The notes: generated from the letters alone by a model not told the origin. 64,000 bases of DNA from an uncultured Marinobacter sp. (GCF_947488835.1 NZ_CANLBK010000001.1:186001-250000); one strand, 5' to 3'. Shown: positions 25,248-35,448, numbered from the stretch's first letter. Made by a program: numbers and translations.

Positions 25248-27188
25248 ATGGCTTTTAATACGGGGCTCAGTGGCCTGCGGGCTGCAGCGGTAGATCTGGA
25301 TGTGACGGGCAATAACATTGCCAACGCCAGCACAGTAGGGTTTAAAGGGAGCAGGGTTCAGTTTGGCGACCTGTATGCCAGCGGCTTTCTGAGCGGCGGC
25401 TCCAACCCGATTGGCGACGGCGTAAATGTTCAGGACGTAAAGCAGTCGTTTGGTCAGGGCAATATCAGTTTTACAGACAATGGCCTGGATATGGCTATTA
25501 GTGGCGATGGCTTCTTTATTCTGAATAGTGGTGGCGAAACCCGCTACTCTCGTGCCGGGCAATTCACCATCGACAAAGACGGCTTTGTGGTAAATAGCCA
25601 GTCGATGCGGGTACAGGGCTACACTGCTGATGATGATGGTAACCTCTCGGGTATCCGGGGCAATCTTGAAATTGCCACGGATAACCTGGCGCCGCGCCGT
25701 ACCACCAATTTACGCTCGGATCTGAACCTGGACTCTCGCCAGTCTGTGCTGGAATCCAGAGTACGGGATGTGGTGCCCTTGTCATACAATGACATTAATA
25801 CTGAGTCTTTCGATGTAACCTATACCGATGGCACTCCTGCCTATTCCGTGGATTTGAGTTCGTTGCCAACGGCACGTGCGATGGCCGACCAAATAGCCAG
25901 TGCGCCGGGTCTTAGCGCTTCCGCGACAACAACGGCACGCATTCAGCATCCAACCACGCCTGCACCGGCGGGCTCGGAACTTAACGACGCCTATATTTCG
26001 ACGGCTCAAGCTCAAGTCCCAAGCAGTTTCTCATTCAATCTCAGTGTTAACAATGCGCCGATTCCTATAGATATCAGTTCTGTAAACTCGCTGGTTGACC
26101 TTCGGGATGCTATTAACAGATCGAGTGATAGCGCAATCTCCGCCACCATTGACAGTACTACTGGTGTGTTGAATGTTGTTCATAATCAGGGTGAGAATCT
26201 TCAATTCAGTTATGGCAATGGAAATCCGGGCCAATCCATAGATCCAACCTCGCCTGTAACGGTCTTTGGTGATGTGAATGCCATAGGCGACCGAACCATT
26301 TTGGGTCTTAATTCAACAGGCGGAACAAGCAACTTTGTTGACAGTTATGGGACGTCTCCTATCCGCATAACCAATGAGTTCAACCCGCAGGATCAGCGAA
26401 CCTATAACCACGCCACATCGACCTCGGTTTTTGACAGCTTGGGGAACTCCCACGAGCTGACGCAATTCTTTGTTAAAGAGCCAGCCCCAGGAAACGGTGT
26501 GGGCGTGAGTGAGTGGTCTGTGTACCTGCAGATTGATGGTGAAATGGTAGCGGGCACAGACATTACCCCCTACACGGCACGATTTGATCAAGACGGTGTG
26601 CTGCAATCCATTAACGGCGATACCAGTGGTGAAATTCTGATCACTGACTGGGTTCCGAAAGATAGCCAAGGCCTGCCAAACGGCGCCGATGGCCCTCCGG
26701 CTGCTGGCGCACTTGTGGTCACTCCCATTCCGGAGCCGCCTACTTCGTCCGCCTTTGTGTTGAGCCTTGGGGAAACCACCCAGTACGGTGCCGCCTTTGG
26801 CGTGGACGATCAGCGCCAAAATGGCTACACCACTGGGCGGTTGTCAGGCCTGGATGTGTCCAAGCAGGGTGTTTTGTTCGCCCGCTACACCAATGGTCAA
26901 TCCAAAGCCCTGGGTCAGGTGGCCCTTGCCAGCTTTAACAACACCGATGGCTTGTCGCCCGTGGGCGATACCAGCTGGGTTGAAACCTTCGAGTCGGGCC
27001 AGCCAATTATTGGCCAACCTGATACGGGCACATTAGGTGGCATCAAAGCCAGTTCGGTGGAGGAATCCAACGTGGATCTTTCTGCGGAACTGGTCAACCT
27101 GATCATTGCGCAGCGCAACTATCAGGCGAACGCGAAAACCATTGAGACCTCCGATGCGGTCACCCAGACCATCATTAACCTCCGCTAA
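25248..27188 (+). CDS. flgE: flagellar hook protein FlgE, long form
   Basis: The 646-residue hook subunit is far longer than the roughly 400-residue E. coli form. Axial motifs are intact at both ends: NTGLSGLRAAAVDLDVTGNN at the start and the ELVNLIIAQRNYQANAKTIE helix at the end. The extra length lies in the middle (about residues 180-390). That insert includes a segment like the flagellin hook IN motif (VDLRDAINRSSDSAISATID). Central domains of hook proteins vary in length between species. A sigma-54 promoter and hairpin follow the stop codon. Confidence 0.93.
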   Translation: MAFNTGLSGLRAAAVDLDVTGNNIANASTVGFKGSRVQFGDLYASGFLSGGSNPIGDGVNVQDVKQSFGQGNISFTDNGLDMAISGDGFFILNSGGETRYSRAGQFTIDKDGFVVNSQSMRVQGYTADDDGNLSGIRGNLEIATDNLAPRRTTNLRSDLNLDSRQSVLESRVRDVVPLSYNDINTESFDVTYTDGTPAYSVDLSSLPTARAMADQIASAPGLSASATTTARIQHPTTPAPAGSELNDAYISTAQAQVPSSFSFNLSVNNAPIPIDISSVNSLVDLRDAINRSSDSAISATIDSTTGVLNVVHNQGENLQFSYGNGNPGQSIDPTSPVTVFGDVNAIGDRTILGLNSTGGTSNFVDSYGTSPIRITNEFNPQDQRTYNHATSTSVFDSLGNSHELTQFFVKEPAPGNGVGVSEWSVYLQIDGEMVAGTDITPYTARFDQDGVLQSINGDTSGEILITDWVPKDSQGLPNGADGPPAAGALVVTPIPEPPTSSAFVLSLGETTQYGAAFGVDDQRQNGYTTGRLSGLDVSKQGVLFARYTNGQSKALGQVALASFNNTDGLSPVGDTSWVETFESGQPIIGQPDTGTLGGIKASSVEESNVDLSAELVNLIIAQRNYQANAKTIETSDAVTQTIINLR

Positions 27189-27207
27189 ACCGGCTTTGAT
27201 ATGAACA

Positions 27208-27223
27208 TGGCATGACTCCTGCA
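27208..27223 (+). promoter_or_regulatory. sigma-54 promoter of flgFGHIJKL
   Basis: TGGCATG, four bases, CTGCA: the GG (27209-27210) and GC (27221-27222) elements are 12 bases apart. Predicted start near 27234, about 43 bases before flgF. A separate RpoN promoter for flgF onward matches the known P. aeruginosa layout. Confidence 0.7.
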
Positions 27224-27270
27224 GGAATGACTGTAAGAACACTGAAAACAGTCAAAATTCCGGCAGGAGT
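27215..27270 (+). repeat. long imperfect hairpin between flgE and flgF
   Basis: Arm 27215-27234 pairs with 27248-27270 over about 20 bases with one mismatch and a three-base bulge. The right arm contains the flgF ribosome binding site AGGAG and ends in TTTT. A transcript reading through from flgE could fold and stop or hide the flgF start. A transcript from the 27208 promoter would begin after the left arm and would not fold. Confidence 0.7.
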
Positions 27271-27276
27271 TTTCCC

Positions 27277-28029
27277 ATGGACAAAGCACTCTATCTTGGT
27301 ATGTCTGGCGCGAAGCAGAATATGCTTTCCCAGCGTGCCCATGCCAACAACCTGGCAAACGTAAACACTACAGGCTTCAAGAAGGACTTTGCTCAGGCCC
27401 GTAGCATGCCCGTGTTCGGTGGGCATCATCCTACCCGTGCTTACGCCATGGCTGAACGCCCCGGTACAGATCTTTCGGCGGGTGCACTGATGCAAACCGG
27501 CCGGAAAATGGACGTAGCCATAGAAGGCGAGGGCTGGCTTGCCATTCAGAACAACCTCGGCGAGGAAGTTTTTACCCGGTCTGGCAGCTTGCAGATTGAT
27601 GTGAACGGCCTGGTGCGCCTGGGTACTGGCGAGATGGTTCTCGGTAACGGCGGCCCGGTGGCTCTACCCCCCTTTGATAACGTACAGGTCGGTGCTGATG
27701 GCACTGTGTCTATTGTTCCCGTGGGTGGCCCGCCAGATCAGTTGGTGGAAGTGGACCGACTAAAATTGGTCAACCCGCCGCCAGAAGCGCTTGAGAAAGG
27801 CCTGGATGGTTTTATCCGCCGCAAACCTGGCGAGGGAATTGATGGCGAAGAACCCACCGATGCGAACTTGCGCGTGGCCTCAGGCTTCCTCGAAAGCTCC
27901 AATGTGAATGCCGTAGAAGAAATGATTTCCAACCTTCAGCTCTCACGCCAATACGAGATGCAGGTGAAGGTAATGCGTACGGCAAACGAGAATTCCGAAG
28001 CAGCGGCACGACTGTTGCAGAACCTTTGA
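27277..28029 (+). CDS. flgF: flagellar basal-body rod protein FlgF
   Basis: A 250-residue proximal rod protein. The N-terminus MDKALYLGMSGAKQNMLSQ and ANNLANVNTTGFKKDFAQ are typical, and the C-terminal helix SNVNAVEEMISNLQLSRQYE closes it. It is the first gene of the second rod-hook block. Confidence 0.95.
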   Translation: MDKALYLGMSGAKQNMLSQRAHANNLANVNTTGFKKDFAQARSMPVFGGHHPTRAYAMAERPGTDLSAGALMQTGRKMDVAIEGEGWLAIQNNLGEEVFTRSGSLQIDVNGLVRLGTGEMVLGNGGPVALPPFDNVQVGADGTVSIVPVGGPPDQLVEVDRLKLVNPPPEALEKGLDGFIRRKPGEGIDGEEPTDANLRVASGFLESSNVNAVEEMISNLQLSRQYEMQVKVMRTANENSEAAARLLQNL

Positions 28030-28104
28030 TAGCGATTGAAAACAACGCCCGTCTGGCCAGGAAGCGGCAAATCTTAGCCGCAGGCCGGGCACCGGCAAGG
28101 AGTA

Positions 28105-28899
28105 ATGACTATGCATCCAGCTCTTTGGGTTAGTAAAACGGGGCTCAGCGCCCAGGACACCAACATGTCCACCATCTCGAACAACCTGGCCAACGTGAAC
28201 ACCACGGGCTTCAAGCGAGATCGGGCGGTATTTCAGGATTTGCTGTATCAGATCAACCGGCAGCCTGGCGGCATGAACACGCAGAACTCTGAGCTGCCTT
28301 CGGGTTTGCAGCTGGGTACGGGTGTGCGAGTTGTCGGCACAGCAAAGCAGTTTAGCCAGGGCAACCTGCAGATCACTGAACAGCCTTTGGATTTGGCTGT
28401 TAACGGCCGTGGGTTCATGCAGATTGAACTGCCGGATGGCCAAACCGCTTATACACGGGATGGCCAGTTTCAGCTCAACGCAGATGGCGATGTGGTTACG
28501 CCGGAGGGCTATGCACTTCAGCCCAATATCAACGTGCCTGAAAACGCCACAAAAGTGACCATCGGCAAAGATGGCACTGTTTCGGCGATCACTGATGATC
28601 AGGCTGCGCCGGTGAACCTCGGGCAGATCACTCTGGTGAACTTCATCAACCCTCAGGGCTTGCAGGCTATTGGCAACAACCTGTTCAAGGAAACCAACTC
28701 CAGCGGTGACCCTGCTGAGGGTGAGCCTGGCTTGGCCGGGCTGGGCTCATTGGAGCAGGGAATGATTGAGTCGTCCAACGTGGAAGTGGTTGAGGAGTTG
28801 GTGAACATGATTACCACCCAGCGTGCTTATGAGATGAACTCAAAAGTTGTTTCAACTACCGATCAGATGCTCCAGTTCATTACCAATAATATTGGCTAA
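28105..28899 (+). CDS. flgG: flagellar distal rod protein FlgG
   Basis: A 264-residue distal rod subunit, normal length. The motif MHPALWVSKTGLSAQDTNMS starts it, NNLANVNTTGFKRDRAVFQD follows and VEVVEELVNMITTQRAYEMN lies at the C-terminus. GGAG precedes the start region. Confidence 0.96.
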   Translation: MTMHPALWVSKTGLSAQDTNMSTISNNLANVNTTGFKRDRAVFQDLLYQINRQPGGMNTQNSELPSGLQLGTGVRVVGTAKQFSQGNLQITEQPLDLAVNGRGFMQIELPDGQTAYTRDGQFQLNADGDVVTPEGYALQPNINVPENATKVTIGKDGTVSAITDDQAAPVNLGQITLVNFINPQGLQAIGNNLFKETNSSGDPAEGEPGLAGLGSLEQGMIESSNVEVVEELVNMITTQRAYEMNSKVVSTTDQMLQFITNNIG

Positions 28900-28927
28900 T
28901 AGACTGAAAGAAGTGAGGAGTGTGCTC

Positions 28928-29629
28928 ATGAAACCGACTACATCAATCTGGATAGCTAAACCGGTAGGCAGCGTTGCTCTGGTATGGCTGCTGATCCTGC
29001 TGCAAGGATGTACGGCCATGAGCCGGCCCAGAGCCGAGCCGGATGATCCCGCATACGCACCTGTGCGCGCCAATGCAATGATGCAGCGTGATCCGGAATC
29101 AGGCGCGATTTTCCAGAGCTCCCGCAACTACAATTTTTACGGCGATACAGTGGCTTTGAATGTGGGCGATGTACTAACGGTTACGCTCAAGGAGTCTACT
29201 CGCGCCAGCAAAAATGCTGAAACCAAGATCAATAAGGACAGTGATATTTCACTGATAGAGCCCACTATTCTGGGCAGGAATGATTTTGGCATCGCAACGT
29301 CCATCAAGAATGAAAGAGACTTTAACGGTAAAGCCGAAGCAGACCAGAGCAATAGCCTGGCGGGCAGTATTACAGTGACCGTTATAGAAGTGTTGCCCAA
29401 CGGCGTATTGAAAGTGCGTGGCGAGAAGTGGATCTCGCTGACCAACGGCGATGAGTATGTGCGTCTGACAGGCCTGGTGCGCCCACAAGATATTGACCCG
29501 GGCAACATTGTTGCTTCCAGCCGTATAGCCGATGCGCGCATTGCCTACGGTGGCACCGGCGATTTCGACCAGGCGAATCAGATGGGCTGGCTGGCCCGGT
29601 TCTTCAACAGTGAGTGGTGGCCCCTATGA
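28928..29629 (+). CDS. flgH: flagellar L-ring protein FlgH
   Basis: A 233-residue outer-membrane lipoprotein that forms the L ring around the rod. It has a signal peptide with lipobox LLQGC (Cys near residue 28). The conserved segments [16 protein letters not shown] and [20 protein letters not shown] are present. The ATG at 28928 has GAGGAG upstream; an earlier in-frame codon at 28847 lies within flgG and is rejected. It overlaps flgI by four bases. Confidence 0.95.
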   Translation: MKPTTSIWIAKPVGSVALVWLLILLQGCTAMSRPRAEPDDPAYAPVRANAMMQRDPESGAIFQSSRNYNFYGDTVALNVGDVLTVTLKESTRASKNAETKINKDSDISLIEPTILGRNDFGIATSIKNERDFNGKAEADQSNSLAGSITVTVIEVLPNGVLKVRGEKWISLTNGDEYVRLTGLVRPQDIDPGNIVASSRIADARIAYGGTGDFDQANQMGWLARFFNSEWWPL

Positions 29630-30723
29630 CGTTACGCCGGTGCGTAGTTCTCTCACTGATGCTTGCGGTAATGGCCGCACCCGTAATGGCCGACCGCCTG
29701 AAGGACCTCGCGCGCATCAAAGGTGTGCGTAACAACCAGCTTGTGGGTTACGGCCTGGTGGTTGGTCTGGATGGTACGGGTGATAAAGCACCTTTCACCA
29801 ACCAGACGTTTCGAAACATGATGAACCAGTTCGGCATTACTCTGCCTGATGGTGTGAACCCGAACCTGGCCAACGTGGCTGCGGTTACGGTGAGTGCCAC
29901 TTTACCGCCATTTGCAAAAATGGGTCAGGAAATGGATATAACCGTTTCGTCGATTGGAAACGCCGACAGTTTGCGCGGCGGAACCTTGCTGATGGCCCCC
30001 CTGAAAGGCGCAGACGGTAATGTTTATGCCATGGCACAGGGTAGCCTTGTGGTGGGCGGGTTCGGTGCTCAGGGACAGGATGGTTCGCGTATTACAGTGA
30101 ACGTGCCCAGTGTTGGCCGGATTCCCAATGGTGCGACCATTGAGCGTGAAATTGCCTCGCCGTTCACCCGCGGTGACACGATTACCTTCAACCTGATGCG
30201 TCCGGACTTCACTACGGCGCGCCGGGTGGTAGAGGTGGTTAACGAATTCCTTGGCCCTGATATGGCCTATGCCCATGATGCAACAGCCATCTCGGTTCGT
30301 GCACCACGGGACCCTTCCCAGCGTGTGAGTTTTCTGTCCATTCTCGAAAATCTGGAAGTGGAGCCTGCAGAGGATGCAGCAAAAGTTGTCATAAACAGCC
30401 GCACGGGCACCATTGTTGTTGGGCAGAACGTGAAAGTCAGCCCCGCGGCCGTCACCCACGGCAACCTGACGGTGACCATTCAGGAGAACCCCGCCATTCA
30501 GCAGCCCCTGCCGTTCTCAGGCGGCACCACTGCGACCGAGCTGGACAGCCAGATTGCCATCACAGAAGACCCGGCCCGCATGTTCAAGTTTGGGCCAGCG
30601 GTTACGCTCAACGAAATTGTTCAGGCTGTAAACCAGGTAGGTGCGGCACCGGGGGATGTTATGGCCGTGCTGGAAGCTCTCAAACAGGCTGGCGCACTGC
30701 GCGCTGAGCTTATTGTTATCTAG
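29626..30723 (+). CDS. flgI: flagellar P-ring protein FlgI
   Basis: A 365-residue periplasmic P-ring subunit with a signal peptide (cut after VMA near residue 20). The mature start [21 protein letters not shown] and the [21 protein letters not shown] block are diagnostic. The ATG at 29626 overlaps the flgH stop as ATGA. Confidence 0.96.
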   Translation: MTLRRCVVLSLMLAVMAAPVMADRLKDLARIKGVRNNQLVGYGLVVGLDGTGDKAPFTNQTFRNMMNQFGITLPDGVNPNLANVAAVTVSATLPPFAKMGQEMDITVSSIGNADSLRGGTLLMAPLKGADGNVYAMAQGSLVVGGFGAQGQDGSRITVNVPSVGRIPNGATIEREIASPFTRGDTITFNLMRPDFTTARRVVEVVNEFLGPDMAYAHDATAISVRAPRDPSQRVSFLSILENLEVEPAEDAAKVVINSRTGTIVVGQNVKVSPAAVTHGNLTVTIQENPAIQQPLPFSGGTTATELDSQIAITEDPARMFKFGPAVTLNEIVQAVNQVGAAPGDVMAVLEALKQAGALRAELIVI

Positions 30724-30731
30724 GTGATGTG

Positions 30732-31715
30732 ATGCAGGATTATCAGCTTCAACAGGCCAGGGTATACACAGATTTCAGCGGGCTGAACGCACTGAAGCAC
30801 AGCGCCGGGGATGACAAACAGGCTGCGCTGGAAGAAGTGGCGCGCCAGTTTGAGAGTATTTTCCTGTCTGAAATGCTGAAATCCATGCGCAAAGCCGGAG
30901 ATGTGTTTGCTGAGGGCAACTACCTGAACAGCAATCAGTCTGAAATGTATCGGGACATGTTCGATAGCCAGCTGAGCCTGTCCATGGCAGGCGGGCAGGG
31001 CACCGGGCTTGCGGATGCTCTTGTACGTCAGCTCGGCAAAAACATTCCGGGAATGGATGAGCAGGGTAGCCCCTTGGCCTCCCACAAGAAGGTGTTGACG
31101 GACTATGAGCGCAGCCTGCCGGTGATTTCACCGCGATTGCCTGAGCGGGTTGATGAAGTGGCAGAAGTAGCGCAGCAATCCAATGCCAAGCCTGCTGTTC
31201 AAACCATCACGCTGCCCGAAACGTTTGAATCGCCCGAACATTTTGTAAGCACATTGCTGCCGGTGGCAGAAACCATTGCTGCCGATACGGGCATCAGCCC
31301 CAAGCTGATGGTTGCGCAAGCGGCGCTGGAAACTGGTTGGGGCCGGCACATGATTCGTGGTGACGGAAATCAGCCGAGTTTCAATCTTTTTGGTATCAAG
31401 GCGGACAGCCGTTGGCAGGGTGATTCGGTGACGATTACAACCACAGAGTTCCGTGAGGGTGTGCCCATGAAAGAGCGAGCGGACTTCCGCGCTTACCCGG
31501 ATTACGAATCCAGCTTCCGTGATTATGTGGCATTTCTGGAATCGAACCCTCGCTATCGTGATGTGTTGGCCAGCGCCGATCAGCCCGATGTGTTTGCCAG
31601 AAAGCTGCAGGAAGCCGGGTACGCCACGGATCCGCAGTATGGGGATAAGATCAATCGGATTATGAACCGGGATTCTCTGATGACACTTTCAATGGGCAAT
31701 GGAGCCGGGGAGTAA
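30732..31715 (+). CDS. flgJ: flagellar rod assembly protein/muramidase FlgJ
   Basis: A 327-residue two-domain protein. The N-terminal part (about 1-105) is the rod-capping scaffold (EEVARQFESIFLSEMLKSMR). The C-terminal part (about 165-325) is a peptidoglycan-hydrolysing glucosaminidase with the catalytic glutamate in AALETGWGRH. It opens the cell wall for the rod. The ATG at 30732 is eight bases after the flgI stop. Confidence 0.95.
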   Translation: MQDYQLQQARVYTDFSGLNALKHSAGDDKQAALEEVARQFESIFLSEMLKSMRKAGDVFAEGNYLNSNQSEMYRDMFDSQLSLSMAGGQGTGLADALVRQLGKNIPGMDEQGSPLASHKKVLTDYERSLPVISPRLPERVDEVAEVAQQSNAKPAVQTITLPETFESPEHFVSTLLPVAETIAADTGISPKLMVAQAALETGWGRHMIRGDGNQPSFNLFGIKADSRWQGDSVTITTTEFREGVPMKERADFRAYPDYESSFRDYVAFLESNPRYRDVLASADQPDVFARKLQEAGYATDPQYGDKINRIMNRDSLMTLSMGNGAGE

Positions 31716-31718
31716 ATT

Positions 31719-33755
31719 ATGGCGGGACTGATTGGTATTGGCCTGACCGGTATTCTTGGTCATCAGAGTGCCTTGAACACTACGGGCAACAACATCACCA
31801 ACGCGAATACGCCTGGCTACAGTCGGCAGGAAGTGGTGTTCGAAACTCAGCAGGGGAACCGAACCGGCGCCGGAACCATCGGCACGGGTGTCAGCGTTAT
31901 AGACATTCGCAGGCTGGCAAATGAGTTCCTTGTGCAGCAGGTTCGGGAAGACAGTACCCTGACAGGCGAGCAGCAAACGTTGAATTCCGAACTGCGCCGG
32001 CTCGACAACTTGCTGGGTGGCGAGACCACGGGGCTGAACAATGCCCTGAATAACTTTTTTGCGAGCCTGCAGAACGCGGCAGAAGACTCAGCCTCCCTGC
32101 CACAGCGCCAGCTTGTGTTGAGCGAAGCCAAGCAGGTGGTTAACCGGTTTCAATCGCTGAGCCAGGAGTTCATTCAGCAGCGGGAATCTGTAAAAACACA
32201 AATGCAGCAGGGTGTTAAAGACGCCAATACCTTGTTGAAAAGCATTGCCGATCTTAACTTGGCGATCTCGGAATCCCCGGGGTTGGCCCAAGGCAGAATG
32301 CCAAATGAGTTGCTGGATCAGCGTGATGAAAAACTGCGCCAGCTCTCTGAGTTGGTCAATATCCGGGTAACCGAAACAGAGGGCAGCCAGGTTAACGTTT
32401 CTCTATCCAACGGGCTGTCCCTTGTGGTTGGAAATAACGCGGCTCAGCTCGGTACCCGGAATAACGCGGAAGATCTGACCCGCCTGGAATTCACACTTAG
32501 TACCGGTGGTCGCACTCTTAATATTGATGAGCAGATCACCGGTGGAAAGCTTGGTGGTTTAAGACGCTTTGATGATGAGGCGCTTAAACCCGCGTTTGAT
32601 GAACTGGGCCGGATCGCCATCGGGCTTGCGGCCAGTGTGAACCATCAGCACGAAATCGGGATGGACCTTGAGGGGGATCTCGGTGGACTGTTTTTCAACG
32701 ACATTAATGATCTGGCTGTTCAAAGAAGCCGTGTAGTGGCCAACGCGAACAATCAGTTGCCGAAAGATGGGCAGTTGGCGGTTGAGATTACTGACAGCAC
32801 AAAGCTACCTGCGGGTAGCTGGATACTGCAGTTTAGTGGTGACGGCAGCAGTTTTGAGCTTATCGACAAGGCCAGCGGGGAAGTTGTTAATCAGGGCCGG
32901 CTGCCAAATCCCGTGCAGTCGGAAATTTCCATGCCCGGCTTTAATATTCGTATTGAAGGTGGCACCTTCAACGCGGGTGACAAGTACCTGATTCAACCGA
33001 GCCGAAACGCTGCCGAGTCCATGGGCTTGCAGGTAAGTCGGGAAGAAGACCTGGCATTTGCCAGCCCAATACGGGCGACGTCTGGCGATCAGAATGTCGG
33101 AACTGCGAAAATTGATCAGGGCACCATGCTCGATGTGCGTAATCCTTTTACGGGTTCGCTGTTGCCAGGATTCCAAACGACGGGCGAACTGGCGAATGGT
33201 CCGCTGACAATCACGTTTGATGTGCCAGACCCTAACAACCCGAATGCCATGACCTACACGGTTTCCGGAACGTCAGGGTTCGTGAGCACAACCACCGCGT
33301 TCAACCGTGGCGACAACATAACGTTGTTCAGTGATGACCCTGCCGCAGGTGCTGCCTATCAGGGCTTTCAGTTCAAGGTGACGGGTAAGCCTGCGGACGG
33401 CGATACCTTCGAGATTGATTTCAACAGCAACGGCGTGTCAGACAACCGCAACGCTGAACGACTGGCTGCGCTCGGTACAGCCAATACGCTGAACGGCAAA
33501 AGCCAAAGCTTCACCGAAGGCTACGCCGGTTTAGTTGAGGATATTGGTGTAAAAACCCGCCAGAGCCAGTTTGATCTTTCAGCGGGCAAGACACTGCTCG
33601 AGCAGTCCACTGCTCAGCGCGAGTCGGTTTCAGGGGTCAACCTTGATGAGGAAGCCGGCAGGCTCATTCAGTACCAGGCCGCTTACAACGCTTCGGCGCA
33701 GGTAATATCGGTGGCCCAGGATTTGTTCAATACGCTGTTGCAGACGTTCCGGTAA
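31719..33755 (+). CDS. flgK: flagellar hook-associated protein 1 FlgK
   Basis: A 678-residue hook-filament junction protein. The start GLIGIGLTGILGHQSALNTT with NNITNANTPGYSRQEVVF is typical, and the C-terminal EEAGRLIQYQAAYNASAQV helix is intact. The length exceeds the 547 of E. coli but is usual in Pseudomonas relatives. It begins three bases after flgJ. Confidence 0.95.
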   Translation: MAGLIGIGLTGILGHQSALNTTGNNITNANTPGYSRQEVVFETQQGNRTGAGTIGTGVSVIDIRRLANEFLVQQVREDSTLTGEQQTLNSELRRLDNLLGGETTGLNNALNNFFASLQNAAEDSASLPQRQLVLSEAKQVVNRFQSLSQEFIQQRESVKTQMQQGVKDANTLLKSIADLNLAISESPGLAQGRMPNELLDQRDEKLRQLSELVNIRVTETEGSQVNVSLSNGLSLVVGNNAAQLGTRNNAEDLTRLEFTLSTGGRTLNIDEQITGGKLGGLRRFDDEALKPAFDELGRIAIGLAASVNHQHEIGMDLEGDLGGLFFNDINDLAVQRSRVVANANNQLPKDGQLAVEITDSTKLPAGSWILQFSGDGSSFELIDKASGEVVNQGRLPNPVQSEISMPGFNIRIEGGTFNAGDKYLIQPSRNAAESMGLQVSREEDLAFASPIRATSGDQNVGTAKIDQGTMLDVRNPFTGSLLPGFQTTGELANGPLTITFDVPDPNNPNAMTYTVSGTSGFVSTTTAFNRGDNITLFSDDPAAGAAYQGFQFKVTGKPADGDTFEIDFNSNGVSDNRNAERLAALGTANTLNGKSQSFTEGYAGLVEDIGVKTRQSQFDLSAGKTLLEQSTAQRESVSGVNLDEEAGRLIQYQAAYNASAQVISVAQDLFNTLLQTFR

Positions 33756-33773
33756 CAGACGAGGTGATGTGAC

Positions 33774-35012
33774 ATGATCAGAATTTCATCACAACAGGTG
33801 TTCTCAAGCGGTATCAACCGGTTGCAGGAGTTGAACAGTAACCTGAACAACACGCAACAACAGATATCTACGGGTAAACGGGTGAACAAGCCCTCGGATG
33901 ATCCGGTGGCTGCGGCTCGCATTCTCAAGCTGGATCAGGAGCTGACCCGGGTTAAAACCTACGAGCGCAACGTGAACCTTGCGGATAACCGGCTCAAGCA
34001 GGAAGAAAATACGCTCACAAGCGCGATCGACGTAATACAACGGATCCGCGAGTTGACGGTGCAGGCAGGTAACGGGGCTCTGTCCCCCAATGATCGCAAG
34101 TCGATTTCTTCCGAAATGAAGGAGCGGCTAGGGCAGCTTGCCAACATCGGCAATACCCGGGATTCCTCAGGTGAGTATATTTTCAGTGGGTTCCAGGGGT
34201 CGGTGCAGGCGTTTCAGAAAAATGCCGAAGGCAAGTACGAATACCATGGCGATGAAGGGCAGCGGGTTCTTGAAATAGATGACGGTGTGACTGTACCGAT
34301 CAGTGACAACGGCAAGGGTATATTTGTCAATGTGCCAGCGGCAGTGACTGGGCAGTTTGATGGTCCAGCCCCTGCGGGAGAATCTATTTCAGGCGTTAAG
34401 GTAGTTAACGAAGCCGATTTGGTTGCTGCGTTTCCGAACGGATTCCCCAATGATATAACGCTTCAGGTCGATAACAGCGTGCCGCCACAGGTGTTAGCTT
34501 TCGACGACAGCACCACTCCACCACGCCCCCTGCCTGTTAGTCCGGCGGATTATGAGGATGGAGGTGTGTTTGTTGTTGCCGGGATCGAGGCAAGTATTGC
34601 CGGAGCAACTCCAGGTTCGCCTGATACGTTCACACTGAAGGTAGGTGAGAAACAATCCGTTTTCGGTACCATCGAAAACCTGATTGCCGGCCTGGATGCG
34701 ATCAATAAAGGCACTCCGGAAGGTCAAGCCGAATATGACGATTTGATCGCGCAGTCTCTGGTGAATCTCGATAATGCTCAGGAAAGCTTTATTCTCAAGC
34801 AGACAGAGCTCGGCGGTCGAATGAATGCAATTGAGTCTACCAAGAGCTTTCTTGCAGACTCCTCTGTGTACACCAATGAGATTCGCTCACAACTGCAAGA
34901 TGTGGATTATGCAGAGGCAATCAGTAACCTGAGCTTCCAGAGCTTTGTGTTGCAGGCAGCCCAGCAGTCGTTTGCCCAGGTTTCCCAGCTGTCGTTATTT
35001 GACCGGCTGTAA
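33774..35012 (+). CDS. flgL: flagellar hook-associated protein 3 FlgL
   Basis: A 412-residue junction protein of flagellin type. The N-terminal coiled-coil segment RISSQQVFSSGINRLQELN and TGKRVNKPSDDPVAAARIL, and the C-terminal AISNLSFQSFVLQAAQQSF, are characteristic. The middle is variable. It is the last gene of the block. Confidence 0.94.
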   Translation: MIRISSQQVFSSGINRLQELNSNLNNTQQQISTGKRVNKPSDDPVAAARILKLDQELTRVKTYERNVNLADNRLKQEENTLTSAIDVIQRIRELTVQAGNGALSPNDRKSISSEMKERLGQLANIGNTRDSSGEYIFSGFQGSVQAFQKNAEGKYEYHGDEGQRVLEIDDGVTVPISDNGKGIFVNVPAAVTGQFDGPAPAGESISGVKVVNEADLVAAFPNGFPNDITLQVDNSVPPQVLAFDDSTTPPRPLPVSPADYEDGGVFVVAGIEASIAGATPGSPDTFTLKVGEKQSVFGTIENLIAGLDAINKGTPEGQAEYDDLIAQSLVNLDNAQESFILKQTELGGRMNAIESTKSFLADSSVYTNEIRSQLQDVDYAEAISNLSFQSFVLQAAQQSFAQVSQLSLFDRL

Positions 35013-35051
35013 AATGTTTAGCCTGTGAGGAAAACTTGCAGGCTCAGTGTC

Positions 35052-35079
35052 TTGCTTTCGCGATCAGGCTAAGTATAAT
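35052..35079 (+). promoter_or_regulatory. promoter of tRNA-Leu
   Basis: TTGCTT at 35052-35057 and TATAAT at 35074-35079 with a 16-base spacer, 17 bases before the tRNA. Confidence 0.6.
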
Positions 35080-35095
35080 TCCCCCACTCTTCGTT

Positions 35096-35182
35096 GGCGG
35101 CGTGGTGGAATTGGTAGACACGACGGATTCAAAATCCGTTGCTAGAAATAGTGTGGCGGTTCGAGTCCGCCCGCCGCTACCA
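35096..35182 (+). tRNA. tRNA-Leu (anticodon CAA)
   Basis: An 87-base type II tRNA with encoded CCA. The seven-base acceptor stem begins with a G-T pair. The anticodon stem-loop GGATTCAAAATCC gives CAA. A long variable arm (class II) and the GGTTCGAGTCC T arm are present. Confidence 0.95.
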
Positions 35183-35221
35183 AAATCTTACGAAGGTTTT
35201 TGGTTAAAAAGAGAAACACAA

Positions 35222-35246
35222 AACCAGCTTCAAGGCTGGTTTTTTT
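35222..35246 (+). terminator. rho-independent terminator after tRNA-Leu
   Basis: AACCAGC pairs with GCTGGTT around a six-base loop, followed by seven T. It lies about 40 bases after the tRNA. Confidence 0.85.
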
Positions 35247-35448
35247 GTGCCTGTCTGTTTCCCGGGGATTGGGGGGGGAAGGGGCGGGAAGCATTCCTAC
35301 TCAGTTCACTAAATTGAGAATTTCGTGGGCGATTGATAGGTCGCCTGGGACCTGCTGAACTATAATGTTCTTGATTTGCGTCCGAAGTCTCGAGCAACCG
35401 AATAAGAAAAGGTCTGGCTATGGCCTTCAAAGAATCAAGAGGAAGAGT

